Below the pieces are notes generated by a model. The model was given only the letters and a program-made list of their open reading frames with translations, made no database searches and was not told the origin of the DNA. This document shows positions 25,236 through 35,735 of a DNA stretch of 64,000 nt, piece after piece (position 1 is the stretch's first letter; each line of letters starts with the position of its first letter). The stretch covers positions 3,038,001-3,102,000 of the forward strand of contig NZ_AP025503.1 in NCBI RefSeq assembly GCF_024347575.1, in the 5' to 3' direction. This DNA is from Vibrio pelagius (GTDB lineage: Bacteria; Pseudomonadota; Gammaproteobacteria; Enterobacterales; Vibrionaceae). The translations under genes and the position numbers were made by a program.

Positions 25236-26066
25236 TCAGCAAGAGAGCTGACCATCAAAGACGTGTGTTGCAGGTCCAGTCATAAACAGTGGTTTACCTG
25301 GCCCTTGCCAACTGATCTGAAGATCACCGCCCGGTAGACTCACTTTAACGTTGCTAGACAGCAAGCCCTGAGTGATACCGACAGCGACCGCACCACATGC
25401 ACCGCTACCGCACGCTTGGGTCTCACCCGCACCACGCTCGTAAACACGTAAGCGAACTTCGTCACGTGTTACTACCTGCATAAAGCCTGCATTGACACGT
25501 TCAGGGAAACGCTCATGAGACTCCAGCAGTGGTCCAAGAGTATCGACATCCGCAGTATCTACGTCATCGACGACTGTGACCACATGTGGGTTGCCCATGC
25601 TAACTGCACCACAGAATAGTGTGTGTTCGTCGGTACGCAGGATGTAGGTTTTCTCTGGCTGTTTGGCTTTGAAAGGGATCTTACTTGGTTCGAACTCAGG
25701 CACGCCCATGTTAACCGTGATCTGATCGTTCTCTTCAATCTTGAGAACCATCTTACCTTTCTTGGTACTCACGTTAATACTGTACTTGTTGGTCAGCCCT
25801 TTCATTCGCACGAAGCGAGCAAAACAACGAGCACCGTTACCACACTGTTCGACTTCACTGCCATCGGCATTAAAAATACGATAGTGGAAGTCCGTCTCTG
25901 GGTCGTACGGAGCCTCAACCACCAGCAGTTGGTCGAAACCAACACCGGTATGACGATCCGCCAAACGGCGGATCAAGTCTGGAGAGAAGAAGATGTTTTG
26001 AGTAATGCAGTCCACGACCATGAAATCATTGCCCAAACCATGCATTTTTGAAAAGTGGAAGTGCAT
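25236..26066 (-). CDS. dapF: Diaminopimelate epimerase
   Basis: A 276-aa PLP-independent racemase converting LL- to meso-diaminopimelate for lysine and peptidoglycan. The two catalytic Cys motifs are present: [13 protein letters not shown] (Cys near 74) and [13 protein letters not shown] (Cys near 219). The start [15 protein letters not shown] is conserved. It follows lysA by 11 bp and precedes the DUF484 gene by 29 bp, so lptM-lysA-dapF-DUF484-xerC-yigB can be one transcript. Confidence 0.97.
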   Translation of the reverse strand: MHFHFSKMHGLGNDFMVVDCITQNIFFSPDLIRRLADRHTGVGFDQLLVVEAPYDPETDFHYRIFNADGSEVEQCGNGARCFARFVRMKGLTNKYSINVSTKKGKMVLKIEENDQITVNMGVPEFEPSKIPFKAKQPEKTYILRTDEHTLFCGAVSMGNPHVVTVVDDVDTADVDTLGPLLESHERFPERVNAGFMQVVTRDEVRLRVYERGAGETQACGSGACGAVAVGITQGLLSSNVKVSLPGGDLQISWQGPGKPLFMTGPATHVFDGQLSC

Positions 26067-26077
26067 AACGCTTAAAC

Positions 26078-27331
26078 TTACTCCGGAAGAATGTTTTCAA
26101 GTTCCCACAAGCTCGTTAGCTCTTCACGCTGACGAACAAGGTGAGTTTTATCGCCATCAACCATCACTTCTGCTGCACGTGAGCGAGTGTTGTAGTTCGA
26201 TGACATCACGAAGCCATAAGCACCTGCAGAACGCACCGCTAGGAGATCGCCCTCTTCAAGAACAAGCGCACGATCTTTACCTAGGAAATCACCAGTTTCA
26301 CAGATAGGGCCCACTAAATCATAAGTCACTGCCTCACCTTCTCGAGGAACAACAGGGACAATGTCTTGCCATGCTTGATATAGCGCAGGACGCATCAAGT
26401 CGTTCATCGCAGCATCGATGATGGCAAAGTTCTTATGTTCAGTCGGTTTTAGGAATTCGACTTTTGTTAATAATACACCAGCGTTAGCCGCAATCGCTCG
26501 TCCAGGTTCGAAAATCAGCTCTAGATCAGCATGATTATCCAGTCGAGCCAGCAGTGCCTTCGCATAATCTGATGGTTGAGGTGGTAATTCGTCACGGTAC
26601 ACAACACCTAGACCACCACCAACATCAAGATGCTTAATATTAATACCATCAGCACGCAGTTGGTCGATCAGAGCCAACAAACGGTCCGTCGCATCAATAA
26701 AAGGTTCAATATCTGTCAGCTGTGAACCGATATGACAGTCGATACCGTGAATCTCGAGGTTCTCTAACTGCTGAGCAAACGCATACACGGCTGGCGCACG
26801 ATCAAAGGCGATACCAAATTTGTTGTCACGTAGACCAGTCGAAATATAAGGGTGAGTATTTGCATCAACATCTGGGTTAATGCGCAGAGAAATAGGCGCC
26901 TTTACACCAAGCTCGCCAGCAACTTTATTTAGGCGTTCTAGCTCAGGCTCTGACTCAACGTTAAAACACTTAATCTTCAACTCAAGCGCACGCTTCATCT
27001 CCGCAGCTGTTTTACCCACTCCCGAGAACACAACCTTAGCTGGATCACCACCCGCTGCAATAACACGTTCCAGTTCACCACCAGATACAATATCGAAGCC
27101 AGAGCCCAATCTTGCCAATGTATTTAGTACACCTAGGTTAGAGTTTGCTTTTACGGCATAGCAAACCAAGTGAGGGTGCTCACCCACAGAAGAGTCGAAC
27201 GCATTCCAGTGACGTTCTAGAGTGGCGCGAGAGTATACGTACAGTGGCGTGCCGTATTGCTCTGCCAGTTGTGAAAGTGCGACGTTTTCAGCCCAAAGCT
27301 GGCCATCATCCTGATAGTTGAAGTAATCCAA
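26078..27331 (-). CDS. lysA: Diaminopimelate decarboxylase
   Basis: A 417-aa fold-III PLP enzyme that decarboxylates meso-diaminopimelate to lysine. The PLP lysine is in [13 protein letters not shown], and [16 protein letters not shown] and CETGDFLG (active-site Cys of the partner subunit) follow. The gene is directly upstream of dapF, which makes its substrate. Confidence 0.97.
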   Translation of the reverse strand: MDYFNYQDDGQLWAENVALSQLAEQYGTPLYVYSRATLERHWNAFDSSVGEHPHLVCYAVKANSNLGVLNTLARLGSGFDIVSGGELERVIAAGGDPAKVVFSGVGKTAAEMKRALELKIKCFNVESEPELERLNKVAGELGVKAPISLRINPDVDANTHPYISTGLRDNKFGIAFDRAPAVYAFAQQLENLEIHGIDCHIGSQLTDIEPFIDATDRLLALIDQLRADGINIKHLDVGGGLGVVYRDELPPQPSDYAKALLARLDNHADLELIFEPGRAIAANAGVLLTKVEFLKPTEHKNFAIIDAAMNDLMRPALYQAWQDIVPVVPREGEAVTYDLVGPICETGDFLGKDRALVLEEGDLLAVRSAGAYGFVMSSNYNTRSRAAEVMVDGDKTHLVRQREELTSLWELENILPE

Positions 27332-27379
27332 AATTCTTATCCCTTATCCGTTACGATTGCTACTACATTGTTGATTCAC

Positions 27380-27496
27380 TTATTGCGATTGTTCATTTTG
27401 CTGCGCATCATCAGGTAAGTAGAGCGGACCAGTTTGACCACAGCCCGAAAGACCCATAACAGACAACATAAACAGAGCGGTAATTAACTTTTTCAT
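27380..27496 (-). CDS. lptM: LptM (YifL) lipoprotein
   Basis: A 38-aa lipoprotein with a signal peptide ending in LSGC and the family signature CGQTGPLYLP right after the lipidated Cys (residue 19). E. coli LptM associates with the LptD/LptE LPS translocon and helps LptD mature. The frame is open upstream, but MKKLITALFML at 27496 is a standard signal-peptide start. It leads into lysA-dapF, as in E. coli, and is divergent from cyaY. Confidence 0.9.
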   Translation of the reverse strand: MKKLITALFMLSVMGLSGCGQTGPLYLPDDAQQNEQSQ

Positions 27497-27571
27497 TTTG
27501 CATATCGTGATTATTAACTCAATGCCCCCTATAATCGCACCACACTCAAGAAAAGCAATAGGATAGAAAGG

Positions 27572-27886
27572 ATGAACGATACTGAATTTCATCAGCTAGT
27601 CGATATACAGATGCAAAACATCGAAGAAGCGATCGATGAATCAGAGGCAGACATCGATTATGAAGTAACTGGCAACGTGATGACGCTAGAGTTTGAGGAC
27701 CGTAGCCAAATCATCATCAACCGCCAAGAACCAATGAAAGAGATCTGGTTAGCTTCTAAGTCAGGTGGCTTTCACTTCAAGTTGATTGAAGACAAATGGA
27801 CATGCTCAAAGACAGGCATGGAGCTATTTGAAATGGTGAAAACTGAGTGTGAGAAGCACGCTGGTGAAGAGATCGACTGGGTTTAA
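27572..27886 (+). CDS. cyaY: Iron-sulfur cluster assembly protein CyaY (frataxin)
   Basis: A 104-aa acidic frataxin homologue that binds iron and modulates the cysteine desulfurase IscS. The acidic helix (IEEAIDESEADIDYEV), the beta-sheet motif LEFEDRSQIIINRQEPMKEI and WLASKSGGFHF are typical. AAAGG just before the ATG is the ribosome-binding site. It lies between lptM and cyaA, divergent from the former and convergent with the latter, an arrangement shared with E. coli. Confidence 0.96.
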   Translation: MNDTEFHQLVDIQMQNIEEAIDESEADIDYEVTGNVMTLEFEDRSQIIINRQEPMKEIWLASKSGGFHFKLIEDKWTCSKTGMELFEMVKTECEKHAGEEIDWV

Positions 27887-27918
27887 TCTAGCAATGGATA
27901 CCCCAAAGCGACCAATGT

Positions 27919-27947
27919 AAAAAGGAGCGACTCAGTCACTCCTTTTT
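27919..27947. terminator. Terminator between cyaY and cyaA
   Basis: AAAAAGGAG and CTCCTTTTTT pair around an 11-nt loop between two converging genes; A and T tracts suit both directions. Confidence 0.85.
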
Positions 27948-27952
27948 TGTTG

Positions 27953-30481
27953 CTAAACGTTAGCGATCTTAGAATTACGCGAAGAGAGCGTGGCATCGTT
28001 GCGATAAGGCACCACGTAAGACTGCCCATCATCGGGGTGAACAATCTGATAATACTGAGGAAGATTAAAATTAATCAGCTTCGACGCCACCTTAGAGTCA
28101 TCTTTCACAGAGGTGTAGAAAGAGTTCACACTCGCAATCATCTCATCTTTCTGCCCACTGTATTGGTGGTAAACCTCAACCTGATTCGACTCATCTAACA
28201 CGTAGATATTGAAGCCTTTATCGGTATCTTCAAAGAAGAACTGAATCAAACCCTCACTAGCAAAGCCATCCACCACTTCTGGTAGTTGGTACTCTTGCTC
28301 TTTATCCAGCATTAGCAACGGCGAGCCTTTGAGCTTATTGGTTGAAATACTGCGATAGAAATCGACCGAGTTTTCTAACATCTGCACAGATACGCCACGA
28401 CGCTCGAAGAACAGACCAAACATCTTGTTCGCCAAACGAATCGCTTTGAATCGACGACGCTTCTCTTGCTCAATCGGTTTCAAGCGCAGGTCAATACACT
28501 CTGCCAACAGTTGGTAAACCATATTACGAATCACGCCGCGTAGGTTTTTGCTGTAACAGAACACATCCACCGACTCTGGTGGCAGCGCATCTTGGTGCAT
28601 CTTACCCAATACTGTTTTTAGTGCGTCAAGCATTGCCGTCTCACCTTGGAAATGAAGCGTTCTCACTTCATGCCAGGAGTTACGGTAAACCAAATCGACA
28701 CTACCCACTAGGCTCTGGCCTTCTTCACCAAAACTGAAGATATCTGCACTCTTCAAATCAACTTTTAAAGCGCGAGCACTCAATTCTGAGGTTGGGTCGT
28801 TCTCAAAGTTAATGAACATCGCCAACTGGCTGATCTCACACGGGCTCGCCAGTGCTTGCATACTTGGACGGCGCTTGCGTAGTGAGAAGGTATTACGCAG
28901 GTCGCTCACCATCTGATAGAACTTATCGATATCAATGTGGGCATCACGAACCACAGAATGCAGACGTGTTGATTCGGTGATCAATCCATTAAAGAACGAC
29001 CACGCAACCAACTTACTCAAATACTCATGGTGCTCAAGCGATGGTTGACCAAGAATTCGATGTGCAATCAGCGGCTGCTTATACAGATACCAACCCGCTT
29101 TGTTGGTTTGGCCCTGTCTTACCTCAATAAAGCTCAGATCGGGCTCATGTAGATCAGGAGAAATCTGAGGGTTTAGAAGTGTGACCTTACCCGGCAGTAC
29201 CTCAAACGCCGCATACAGCTTGCGAGCAAGAATACTGATGTCTTGAGGGCTGATTGCTGAAGTGATGTCGTTGCGACGTGCAAACTGAATCAGATTACGG
29301 TAGCTAAGCATCAACGCATCTAACAGGGCGTGGTGTACAACTTTAACTTGTTCAACCTTCCAGTTACGACGGTTATCCAGCTCAACGATGGTCTCATGAT
29401 CCCAATTCCAAGCTTGAGTCATCTCAGTTAACGCTTCACGACGCCAAGCTACCGAGCCAGCTCCCGCTTCACGCGACAACTTCTCATGAGTTTTGAGATA
29501 GAAACAGCGGCGAACAAGATCGAGACGCGTGTCATCGTTAATGCGTTCAAGGTAACGAGTGACCTTCTCAAGCATCAGATAGTAGCTGTCCATCCCATAT
29601 AGGTCTGGTTCATCAGCAAAGAAACGACGCTTAGTATCGATACTCAAAAGTTGAGTGTGTGGGTACTCCCACGAGTATGCCTCTAACAGGATCGCTTTTA
29701 ACACCGATTTGTACGGAGAGTCGATACTCTTATACAGCTGCCACAGGTTAGAGCCGAAGTACTCTTCCGCTGGAATTCGGTTCAATTTGCCGAAATCAAT
29801 CCACTGAGAGCAATCAATGTAACCCTTGTTACAAAGGTCATGGACATACTCGTCGTAACACTCTTCCATTTCTGGAGGAATGATCTGCCAAAGTAGGCGT
29901 TGGCCAGCCAAACGCACCGCCGAACGGTAGAACTCATCCAGCAGCAGTAGATGCTGAGAAGAACCGCAGTTATCACCGGTCATCTCTTCGGAATAGTTCG
30001 AGCGGAAGCGCTGCTCATCCATTAGGAAGAAGTTAGCTTCAACGCCAAGCGTCTGAGCCCAATCGGTGATCAATAGACACTTGTTGGTCAAACTATCGCG
30101 AGCACCACCATCCATATCCGGTGATACACACACCCAGATATCAAGGTCACTCGAAGTACTTTGACCAATAGAAGATGTACTACCCATGGTGTAGAGACCA
30201 AGGATCTCAGGGTTATTCGTTTCGGTGAGCTTACCGCCTAACGTCAGCTCGGTATCTTCGACAAATTGCTTTTGGAATTCATTAGGCGTGAAGCTACGAA
30301 TTCCAAAAGGAACTTGTTGGTCATAAAAACCAGGCATCATTGGGTGATTGTAGTGAAGCAGTGCAGGGATAAGATGGAATACGCGCTGACTTTGCAAATC
30401 CATCAACGCCAACGCACGATCAATGCGCTGTTGATTTAGATTATCCAATCGCTGAATCAAAGTCTGAGTGTATGCCTGCAA
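27953..30481 (-). CDS. cyaA: Class I adenylate cyclase
   Basis: An 842-aa enterobacterial-type (class I) adenylate cyclase making cAMP for CRP. The N-terminal catalytic half has GLYTMGSTSSIGQSTSSDLDIW, the nucleotidyltransferase G-S and D-x-D core (residues about 93-117); the C-terminal half is the regulatory region responding to EIIA-Glc. Length and order (cyaA divergent from hemC, converging on cyaY) match E. coli. A CRP-like site lies 65 bp upstream of the start, consistent with feedback control. Confidence 0.97.
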   Translation of the reverse strand: MQAYTQTLIQRLDNLNQQRIDRALALMDLQSQRVFHLIPALLHYNHPMMPGFYDQQVPFGIRSFTPNEFQKQFVEDTELTLGGKLTETNNPEILGLYTMGSTSSIGQSTSSDLDIWVCVSPDMDGGARDSLTNKCLLITDWAQTLGVEANFFLMDEQRFRSNYSEEMTGDNCGSSQHLLLLDEFYRSAVRLAGQRLLWQIIPPEMEECYDEYVHDLCNKGYIDCSQWIDFGKLNRIPAEEYFGSNLWQLYKSIDSPYKSVLKAILLEAYSWEYPHTQLLSIDTKRRFFADEPDLYGMDSYYLMLEKVTRYLERINDDTRLDLVRRCFYLKTHEKLSREAGAGSVAWRREALTEMTQAWNWDHETIVELDNRRNWKVEQVKVVHHALLDALMLSYRNLIQFARRNDITSAISPQDISILARKLYAAFEVLPGKVTLLNPQISPDLHEPDLSFIEVRQGQTNKAGWYLYKQPLIAHRILGQPSLEHHEYLSKLVAWSFFNGLITESTRLHSVVRDAHIDIDKFYQMVSDLRNTFSLRKRRPSMQALASPCEISQLAMFINFENDPTSELSARALKVDLKSADIFSFGEEGQSLVGSVDLVYRNSWHEVRTLHFQGETAMLDALKTVLGKMHQDALPPESVDVFCYSKNLRGVIRNMVYQLLAECIDLRLKPIEQEKRRRFKAIRLANKMFGLFFERRGVSVQMLENSVDFYRSISTNKLKGSPLLMLDKEQEYQLPEVVDGFASEGLIQFFFEDTDKGFNIYVLDESNQVEVYHQYSGQKDEMIASVNSFYTSVKDDSKVASKLINFNLPQYYQIVHPDDGQSYVVPYRNDATLSSRNSKIANV

Positions 30482-30545
30482 GGTAAGTCCTTGGTTGAGA
30501 TTAAATGCACTTCTGTTTAGTTACTGAACGAAAGCAACAACAAAA

Positions 30546-30561
30546 CGTGATCAATTTAACA
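30546..30561 (-). promoter_or_regulatory. CRP-binding site candidate upstream of cyaA
   Basis: On the minus strand TGTTAAATTGATCACG agrees with TGTGA-N6-TCACA at 8 of 10 positions. With its flanks it closely resembles the CRP site I recall from the E. coli cyaA P2 promoter, where CRP represses. Confidence 0.7.
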
Positions 30562-30689
30562 CTTTTACCTTTAATGGTAAAGCAAAGCTGACGATGCTGC
30601 CACCTTTGTTCATCTAGGTAAAACGCTAAATCCACGGCATGGTAGTGTCCTCTTTATTGACTATTTCTAATAATAGCCCATGTTTCAAA

Positions 30690-30705
30690 TGAGATACTAA
30701 TCACA
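30690..30705 (-). promoter_or_regulatory. Second CRP-like site between cyaA and hemC
   Basis: On the minus strand TGTGATTAGTATCTCA agrees with TGTGA-N6-TCACA at 9 of 10 positions. It is 209 bp from cyaA and 119 bp from hemC, so it could act on either gene. The rest of the 342-bp divergent region shows nothing else clear. Confidence 0.45.
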
Positions 30706-30823
30706 CTATTTTGGTGAAGTAATGAAATTCCTTTATCTATCAAAGCTCGCAATGATCTAACAGTAAGAATTTTCATCACAGAGTGTTAGGATTAGTCTAT
30801 TACAGACTCATATCGGAATCACC

Positions 30824-31762
30824 ATGACACAATCAACTCCAATCCGTATCGCCACTCGAAAAAGCCCACTTGCTCTTTGGCAAGCCTACTTTGTAAGGGA
30901 TGCCCTTCAAGCTGCGCACCCTGGTTTAGAAGTTGAGTTAGTGACCATGGTTACTAAAGGCGACATCATTCTCGATACACCGTTGGCGAAAGTTGGCGGT
31001 AAAGGCCTGTTCGTAAAAGAGCTTGAAGTCGCGATGCTAGAAGGCCGTGCAGACCTTGCGGTTCACTCAATGAAAGATGTACCGGTCGACTTCCCTGAAG
31101 GCTTGGGTCTGGTGACGATCTGTGAGCGTGAAGACCCACGCGACGCTTTCGTATCTAACACCTACAACAACATTGATGAGCTACCTCAAGGTGCTGTTGT
31201 TGGTACATGTAGTCTGCGCCGTCAGTGCCAACTTATGGAGTCTCGCCCAGATCTTGTAATCAAAGAGTTGCGCGGCAACGTTGGCACGCGCTTAGGCAAA
31301 CTCGATGATGGCCAATACGACGCAATCATCCTTGCTGCCGCAGGCCTAAAACGTCTAGAGCTAGAAGAGCGTATCCGCAGCTTCATTGAACCAGAACAGT
31401 CTCTTCCGGCTGTTGGTCAAGGCGCTGTTGGTATCGAATGTCGTTTGGATGATGAACGATTAATCAAACTGCTAGAGCCGTTAAATCACCAAGATACGGC
31501 TGATCGCGTACTGTGTGAGCGTGCAATGAACCTAACTCTAGAAGGCGGTTGTCAGGTGCCAATCGGTAGTTACTCACTACTCGACGGTGATGACATCTGG
31601 TTACGTGCACTTGTTGGCGAACCAGACGGTTCAAAAATGGTACGCGGTGAAATCAAAGGCCCACGTAAAGACGCAGAAGCACTTGGTGTTAAGCTTGCCA
31701 ATCAGCTTCTTGATGATGGTGCACGTGAAATCCTAACCAAGCTTTACGCTGACCAAGACTAA
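30824..31762 (+). CDS. hemC: Porphobilinogen deaminase (hydroxymethylbilane synthase)
   Basis: A 312-aa enzyme joining four porphobilinogen units into hydroxymethylbilane for haem and sirohaem. The dipyrromethane-cofactor Cys is in [11 protein letters not shown] (near residue 242); [20 protein letters not shown] and [11 protein letters not shown] are the substrate-binding motifs. It heads hemC-hemD-hemX-hemY and is divergent from cyaA. Confidence 0.97.
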   Translation: MTQSTPIRIATRKSPLALWQAYFVRDALQAAHPGLEVELVTMVTKGDIILDTPLAKVGGKGLFVKELEVAMLEGRADLAVHSMKDVPVDFPEGLGLVTICEREDPRDAFVSNTYNNIDELPQGAVVGTCSLRRQCQLMESRPDLVIKELRGNVGTRLGKLDDGQYDAIILAAAGLKRLELEERIRSFIEPEQSLPAVGQGAVGIECRLDDERLIKLLEPLNHQDTADRVLCERAMNLTLEGGCQVPIGSYSLLDGDDIWLRALVGEPDGSKMVRGEIKGPRKDAEALGVKLANQLLDDGAREILTKLYADQD

Positions 31763-31764
31763 TC

Positions 31765-32493
31765 ATGACGGTGTTGGTAACTCGCCCTGGTCTTGAAGGG
31801 CAAGCGCTTTGCCAACAGCTAGTGGATGATGGAATCACTGCGATCCATCATCCACTGATTCGCATCGTTGACAACTCTCCCTCCGAACCGCTTTCTGATC
31901 TGTTACAAAGCAGCGATATTATCATTGCTGTCAGTCAACACGCCGTGACCTCGGCTCAACGAATTCTCGCACAAAGTAACCAAAGTTGGCCCAGTTCCGC
32001 TCTATATCTTGGCGTTGGTCAAAAAACCGCGCACATTTTAAGCAAAGCTTGTAAACAAAAAGTAAACTACCCACAAGTGAGTGATAGTGAGCACCTTCTT
32101 AAGCTACCAGAGCTGAGAAACGTGCAAAAAAAGGCGATCTTAATACTGCGTGGAAACGGTGGTCGCGAGCTTATACGCGAATCTCTAGTCAATCAGGGAG
32201 CACGAGTCTCTTATTGTGAGACCTACCGTAGAGAATATATTCCGATAAAGCACCACAATACTTACCCTCTATGGGTTGAACAAAAGATTTCAAAAATTGT
32301 CATCACCAGTCAGGAGCAATTGGAATACCTTACCGCCAATGCACCTGATGAGTATTCGAATTGGCTTTTCACAAGACATCTGTTTGTCCCAAGCCAACGC
32401 ATTGCAGAACGAGCCCAACAGCTTGGGTATTCAACAGTTACGAATACGACAAGTGCGACAAACCCAATATTACTGGCTGCTCTCCAGCCTTAG
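31765..32493 (+). CDS. hemD: Uroporphyrinogen-III synthase
   Basis: A 242-aa enzyme that closes hydroxymethylbilane into uroporphyrinogen III with inversion of ring D. The family is poorly conserved, but TVLVTRPGLEGQALCQQL at the N terminus, ILRGNGGRELI in the middle and the position 2 bp after hemC support the call. It is translationally close to hemC and followed by hemX after 19 bp. Confidence 0.94.
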   Translation: MTVLVTRPGLEGQALCQQLVDDGITAIHHPLIRIVDNSPSEPLSDLLQSSDIIIAVSQHAVTSAQRILAQSNQSWPSSALYLGVGQKTAHILSKACKQKVNYPQVSDSEHLLKLPELRNVQKKAILILRGNGGRELIRESLVNQGARVSYCETYRREYIPIKHHNTYPLWVEQKISKIVITSQEQLEYLTANAPDEYSNWLFTRHLFVPSQRIAERAQQLGYSTVTNTTSATNPILLAALQP

Positions 32494-32512
32494 CTAGAAA
32501 CAGGAAATAAGC

Positions 32513-33733
32513 ATGACAAGCAAAAAAAATAATGAGCATATTGAACCTGAAAAAAGTCCAGAAACTCAGCCAGTAGTTCAAGATGATGTTGTCTCTGAGA
32601 GTTCAGAAGAGGTAAAAACAGAGACCCCAAAACCAGAAGAGCCACAAACCAAGTCTGAAGTTACATCGGAAGAAAATGAGCTAATCGCCAAAGCTGAAAA
32701 ACAAGGCAAACGCGGCGTTAAGTTTGGTGCGATTGCCATCGCAATCTCTATTATCTTCAGTGGCGGTATCGCTTTCCAAATGCAGCAAAAAAATGCTGAA
32801 TACTCGGCGCAAATTGCATCCCTTCAATCTCAGTTGGAAAATACCCAATCGGCCGTTAACAAAGACCTACAAGCTGTGAAGCAAGAGACCATTCAAGAGG
32901 CGTCTCAAGCTGTGCAAAAAACACAGGTTGTACAAGCTCAACAAGAGCAAAGCATTCAAAGCCTGCAGCTTGCTGTCGCTGACGTGAAAGGTCGCAGACC
33001 AAATGATTGGTTACTTGCAGAAGCAGACTACCTAGTAAAACTAGCAGGGCGCAAGTTGTTCTTAGAGCACGACGCTGTCAGTGCAACTAAATTAATGGAA
33101 AGTGCTGACCAACGCATTGCGGCACTGAACGATCCAAGTCTAGTGTCACTGCGCCAATCTATGGCGAACGATATTACTAAGCTTCGCACTATCCCACTGA
33201 TCGATCGTGACGGCTTAGTGCTACGCCTAACCAGCCTGCAACAACAAGTCGACACTCTACCGCTGGCAAATGCAATCTTGCCTGAAGCACCAGAACAGAC
33301 AAAAGAAGTGGTTTCTGGTGACATCAACGACTGGCAAACCAACCTGATGACTTCACTAAAAGATTTCTCAGGCAACTTCATCACTTTCCGTAGCCGTGAT
33401 GGTGATGTAGTACCCCTACTTTCTCCAGAGCAACACTTTTACTTAAGAGAAAACATCAAAGGTAAACTTGAGACAGCAATCCGCGCGGTTTACAAAGAGC
33501 AAGGTGACATCTATACCGCTGCACTAGAAACGGCAAACGAGTGGTCAACAGCATACCTGAACCAAGACAACAACTCGGTCATCGAGTTTGAGAAAGCCAT
33601 CAAGCAACTGAGCGAACAAAACATCACGGTAAAATACCCAGTGAAGCTTGAGTCTCAAAGCTCTCTTTCAGATGTCATTCGTGACCGTCTACGTCGTGAA
33701 GTCACGACAATGACGAGCAAGGAGGAGCAATAA
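32513..33733 (+). CDS. hemX: HemX, membrane-anchored protein of the hem operon
   Basis: A 406-aa protein with an acidic, Glu/Pro/Thr-rich N-terminal cytoplasmic segment (about 1-65), one membrane span (about 70-88; FGAIAIAISIIFSGGIAF), a coiled coil (about 92-150) and a periplasmic domain with RPNDWLLAEADYLVKLAGRK, the family hallmark. It was once annotated as uroporphyrinogen methylase, which is not supported by its sequence; its role is unclear. AGGAAA is the ribosome-binding site. Its stop shares one base with the hemY start. Confidence 0.93.
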   Translation: MTSKKNNEHIEPEKSPETQPVVQDDVVSESSEEVKTETPKPEEPQTKSEVTSEENELIAKAEKQGKRGVKFGAIAIAISIIFSGGIAFQMQQKNAEYSAQIASLQSQLENTQSAVNKDLQAVKQETIQEASQAVQKTQVVQAQQEQSIQSLQLAVADVKGRRPNDWLLAEADYLVKLAGRKLFLEHDAVSATKLMESADQRIAALNDPSLVSLRQSMANDITKLRTIPLIDRDGLVLRLTSLQQQVDTLPLANAILPEAPEQTKEVVSGDINDWQTNLMTSLKDFSGNFITFRSRDGDVVPLLSPEQHFYLRENIKGKLETAIRAVYKEQGDIYTAALETANEWSTAYLNQDNNSVIEFEKAIKQLSEQNITVKYPVKLESQSSLSDVIRDRLRREVTTMTSKEEQ

Positions 33734-34914
33734 TGATTCGTTGGATATTTCTTTTCTTAGTCCTTGGTGCCGGTCTATTTGTCGGTACACAGTTCTCAGG
33801 ACAACAAGGTTACGTTCTGATCTCTATTGCCAATAAAACAATAGAGATGAGTGTGACTACCTTGGTTATCTTTGTTATCGCGCTATTAGCCGCACTCTTT
33901 GGTCTTGAGTACCTATTTAAGAAGATGGTATACGCAAGTTCTACCACGTGGAACTGGTTCAGTGTGCGTAAGCAAAAACGTTCACGTCGTTACACCAATG
34001 AAGGTATCGTTAAACTGCTTGAAGGTGATTGGAAAGGCGCGGAGAAAAAAGTAACGCGCTGGGCTAATCACCACGACATGCCGCTACTCTGTTATCTAGT
34101 GGCGTCACAAGCAGCACACGAGCAAGGCAATAAAGATGAGCGTGATAAGTACATCGAACTTGCTAGCCAACAAGAGAACTCTCAGCTTGCTGTTGAACTA
34201 ACTAAAGCTAAGCAGCAGATCAGTGAGAGAAACTTTGAAGCTGCGTTTGATACTCTGTCGACCCTAAAAGGCACCTATCCAAGCAACACTGCTGTTCTTG
34301 GTCTATTAAAGACAACTTACGTTGAGCTGAAGTTATGGCAGCCTCTGATTGAACTGACGCCTAAATTGGTTAAAAGCAAGCTAATCACAGCTGAAGAACA
34401 AGTCGCGTTAGAGCAAAAAGCACAATGTGGTCTACTGCACGATGTCGCCAAACAACAGGGTAGCGAGGGGCTTATCAGTCACTGGAATAAGCTATCTCGC
34501 AAGCAAAAACAAAGTACACACCTTGTCTCTTGTTTTGTTAAACAGTTAATTGCTCGTAAGGCAGACTCAGAAGCATTCACCGTCATCAAAGAGAACATTG
34601 CTAAGAGCGAATCAAACGAGCTGTACACATTACTTCCAGAACTTAACCTAGCCGACCACCACCCAGTGGTTGTTATGCTAGAAAAAGCAGTGAAGAAAGA
34701 TGATAGCAACGCAGAAGCCCACAGTGCTCTGGCGCAGTTCTACCTAAGAGAGCAAAAGTGGACAGAAGCGCAAGCACACTTTGAAAAAGCGCTAGAGTTG
34801 CGTTCTAACGTTTCAGATTATGGTTACCTGTCTGATGCTCTTGAGAAACAGAACCTAACCAAAGCTGCCCATGAGGTTTCACGTAAGGCTTTAGGCTTAG
34901 TGAAGTCAGCATAG
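33733..34914 (+). CDS. hemY: HemY, inner-membrane TPR protein of the hem operon
   Basis: A 393-aa protein with two N-terminal membrane spans (about 3-22 and 36-60) and a soluble part with TPR-like repeats, clearest at the C terminus (AHSALAQFYLREQKWTEAQA). In gamma-proteobacteria this HemY is unrelated to the protoporphyrinogen oxidase of the same name; its role in haem synthesis is undefined. The ATG overlaps the hemX stop (TAATG). A strong terminator follows. Confidence 0.93.
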   Translation: MIRWIFLFLVLGAGLFVGTQFSGQQGYVLISIANKTIEMSVTTLVIFVIALLAALFGLEYLFKKMVYASSTTWNWFSVRKQKRSRRYTNEGIVKLLEGDWKGAEKKVTRWANHHDMPLLCYLVASQAAHEQGNKDERDKYIELASQQENSQLAVELTKAKQQISERNFEAAFDTLSTLKGTYPSNTAVLGLLKTTYVELKLWQPLIELTPKLVKSKLITAEEQVALEQKAQCGLLHDVAKQQGSEGLISHWNKLSRKQKQSTHLVSCFVKQLIARKADSEAFTVIKENIAKSESNELYTLLPELNLADHHPVVVMLEKAVKKDDSNAEAHSALAQFYLREQKWTEAQAHFEKALELRSNVSDYGYLSDALEKQNLTKAAHEVSRKALGLVKSA

Positions 34915-34935
34915 CAAACGTAAAGACAACACCAT

Positions 34936-34966
34936 AAAGCCGATGCTGAGATGCATCGGCTTTTTT
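34936..34966 (+). terminator. Terminator of the hemCDXY operon
   Basis: AAAGCCGATGC and GCATCGGCTTT pair around a 6-nt loop, followed by a T run. Confidence 0.92.
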
Positions 34967-35047
34967 GTACATTTCATTCAGATAATATTCATACCACCTA
35001 TCGTACTCTTACTTCATTCCCAAATTACACCATGAGTGAGAGTCATC

Positions 35048-35380
35048 ATGTCAAAGTTCGCCACCCTATTACTTACTAGCTTTATTGGCATCAATACATA
35101 CGCAGCTAACTTAGATATAGAAGCTGGTGAGAACTCCTATAAGACTCTCTGCGTGTCCTGCCATGGCGATCTTGGCCATGGTGATGGTATTGCGGGAAAA
35201 GCGCTCCCAGAGCAGCCCTCGAACATTTATGATGGTTTAAATTCTTGGTTTGAAAGCGAAGCAGAACTCATCGACACCGTGTTAAATGGTAATGAAAGTA
35301 TGCCCGCTTGGAATTCCGTCTTAAATGAGAAGGATGTAAAAGATATCTTTGCCTATATCGAAAAGATAAATAGCAAGTAA
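35048..35380 (+). CDS. Periplasmic class I c-type cytochrome
   Basis: A 110-aa protein: a signal peptide (MSKFATLLLTSFIGINTYA, likely cleaved after TYA) and a single haem c domain with CVSCH near residue 36 and a probable axial Met in ESMPAW. A GTG at 35036 is in frame, but the ATG at 35048 has GAGAG upstream and a normal signal peptide. The redox partner is unknown; it stands alone between the hem operon and the rRNA region. Confidence 0.88.
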   Translation: MSKFATLLLTSFIGINTYAANLDIEAGENSYKTLCVSCHGDLGHGDGIAGKALPEQPSNIYDGLNSWFESEAELIDTVLNGNESMPAWNSVLNEKDVKDIFAYIEKINSK

Positions 35381-35727
35381 CCCTTGGTTTACTACCTAAC
35401 CATTACTGGGTGTTTTACTTCTTACGCGACTAATCTATCTTTGAAATTTACTCTATATATCTGTAAGAGTTTAGATTCCCTACTCCTTCCTTCGTCAGTC
35501 TAGGGAATGACGACGACTTTACTATTAGTTAAAGCGCTAAGCAGAAAGAGAGTCTAGCTGAGAACTAGGTGGAATATGTGGCTTAGAAATGGCGAGCTAC
35601 CATATGTATAGATTGTATAGACGCCAACAATCACAGCTATATCTAAATCTAAAGATACTCCTTAATACATAATATGGTTCTTAAGTGGCTGGGATTTGTT
35701 AGTCGAATCCCCAAATAACTCTCCCTA
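35381..35727. other. Intergenic stretch between the cytochrome gene and the rRNA terminator cassette
   Basis: No ORF with a ribosome-binding site, no RNA gene and no clear terminator for the cytochrome gene is seen here. It is AT-rich and directly borders the duplicated terminator cassette. Confidence 0.6.
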
Positions 35728-35735
35728 GAAACGAC

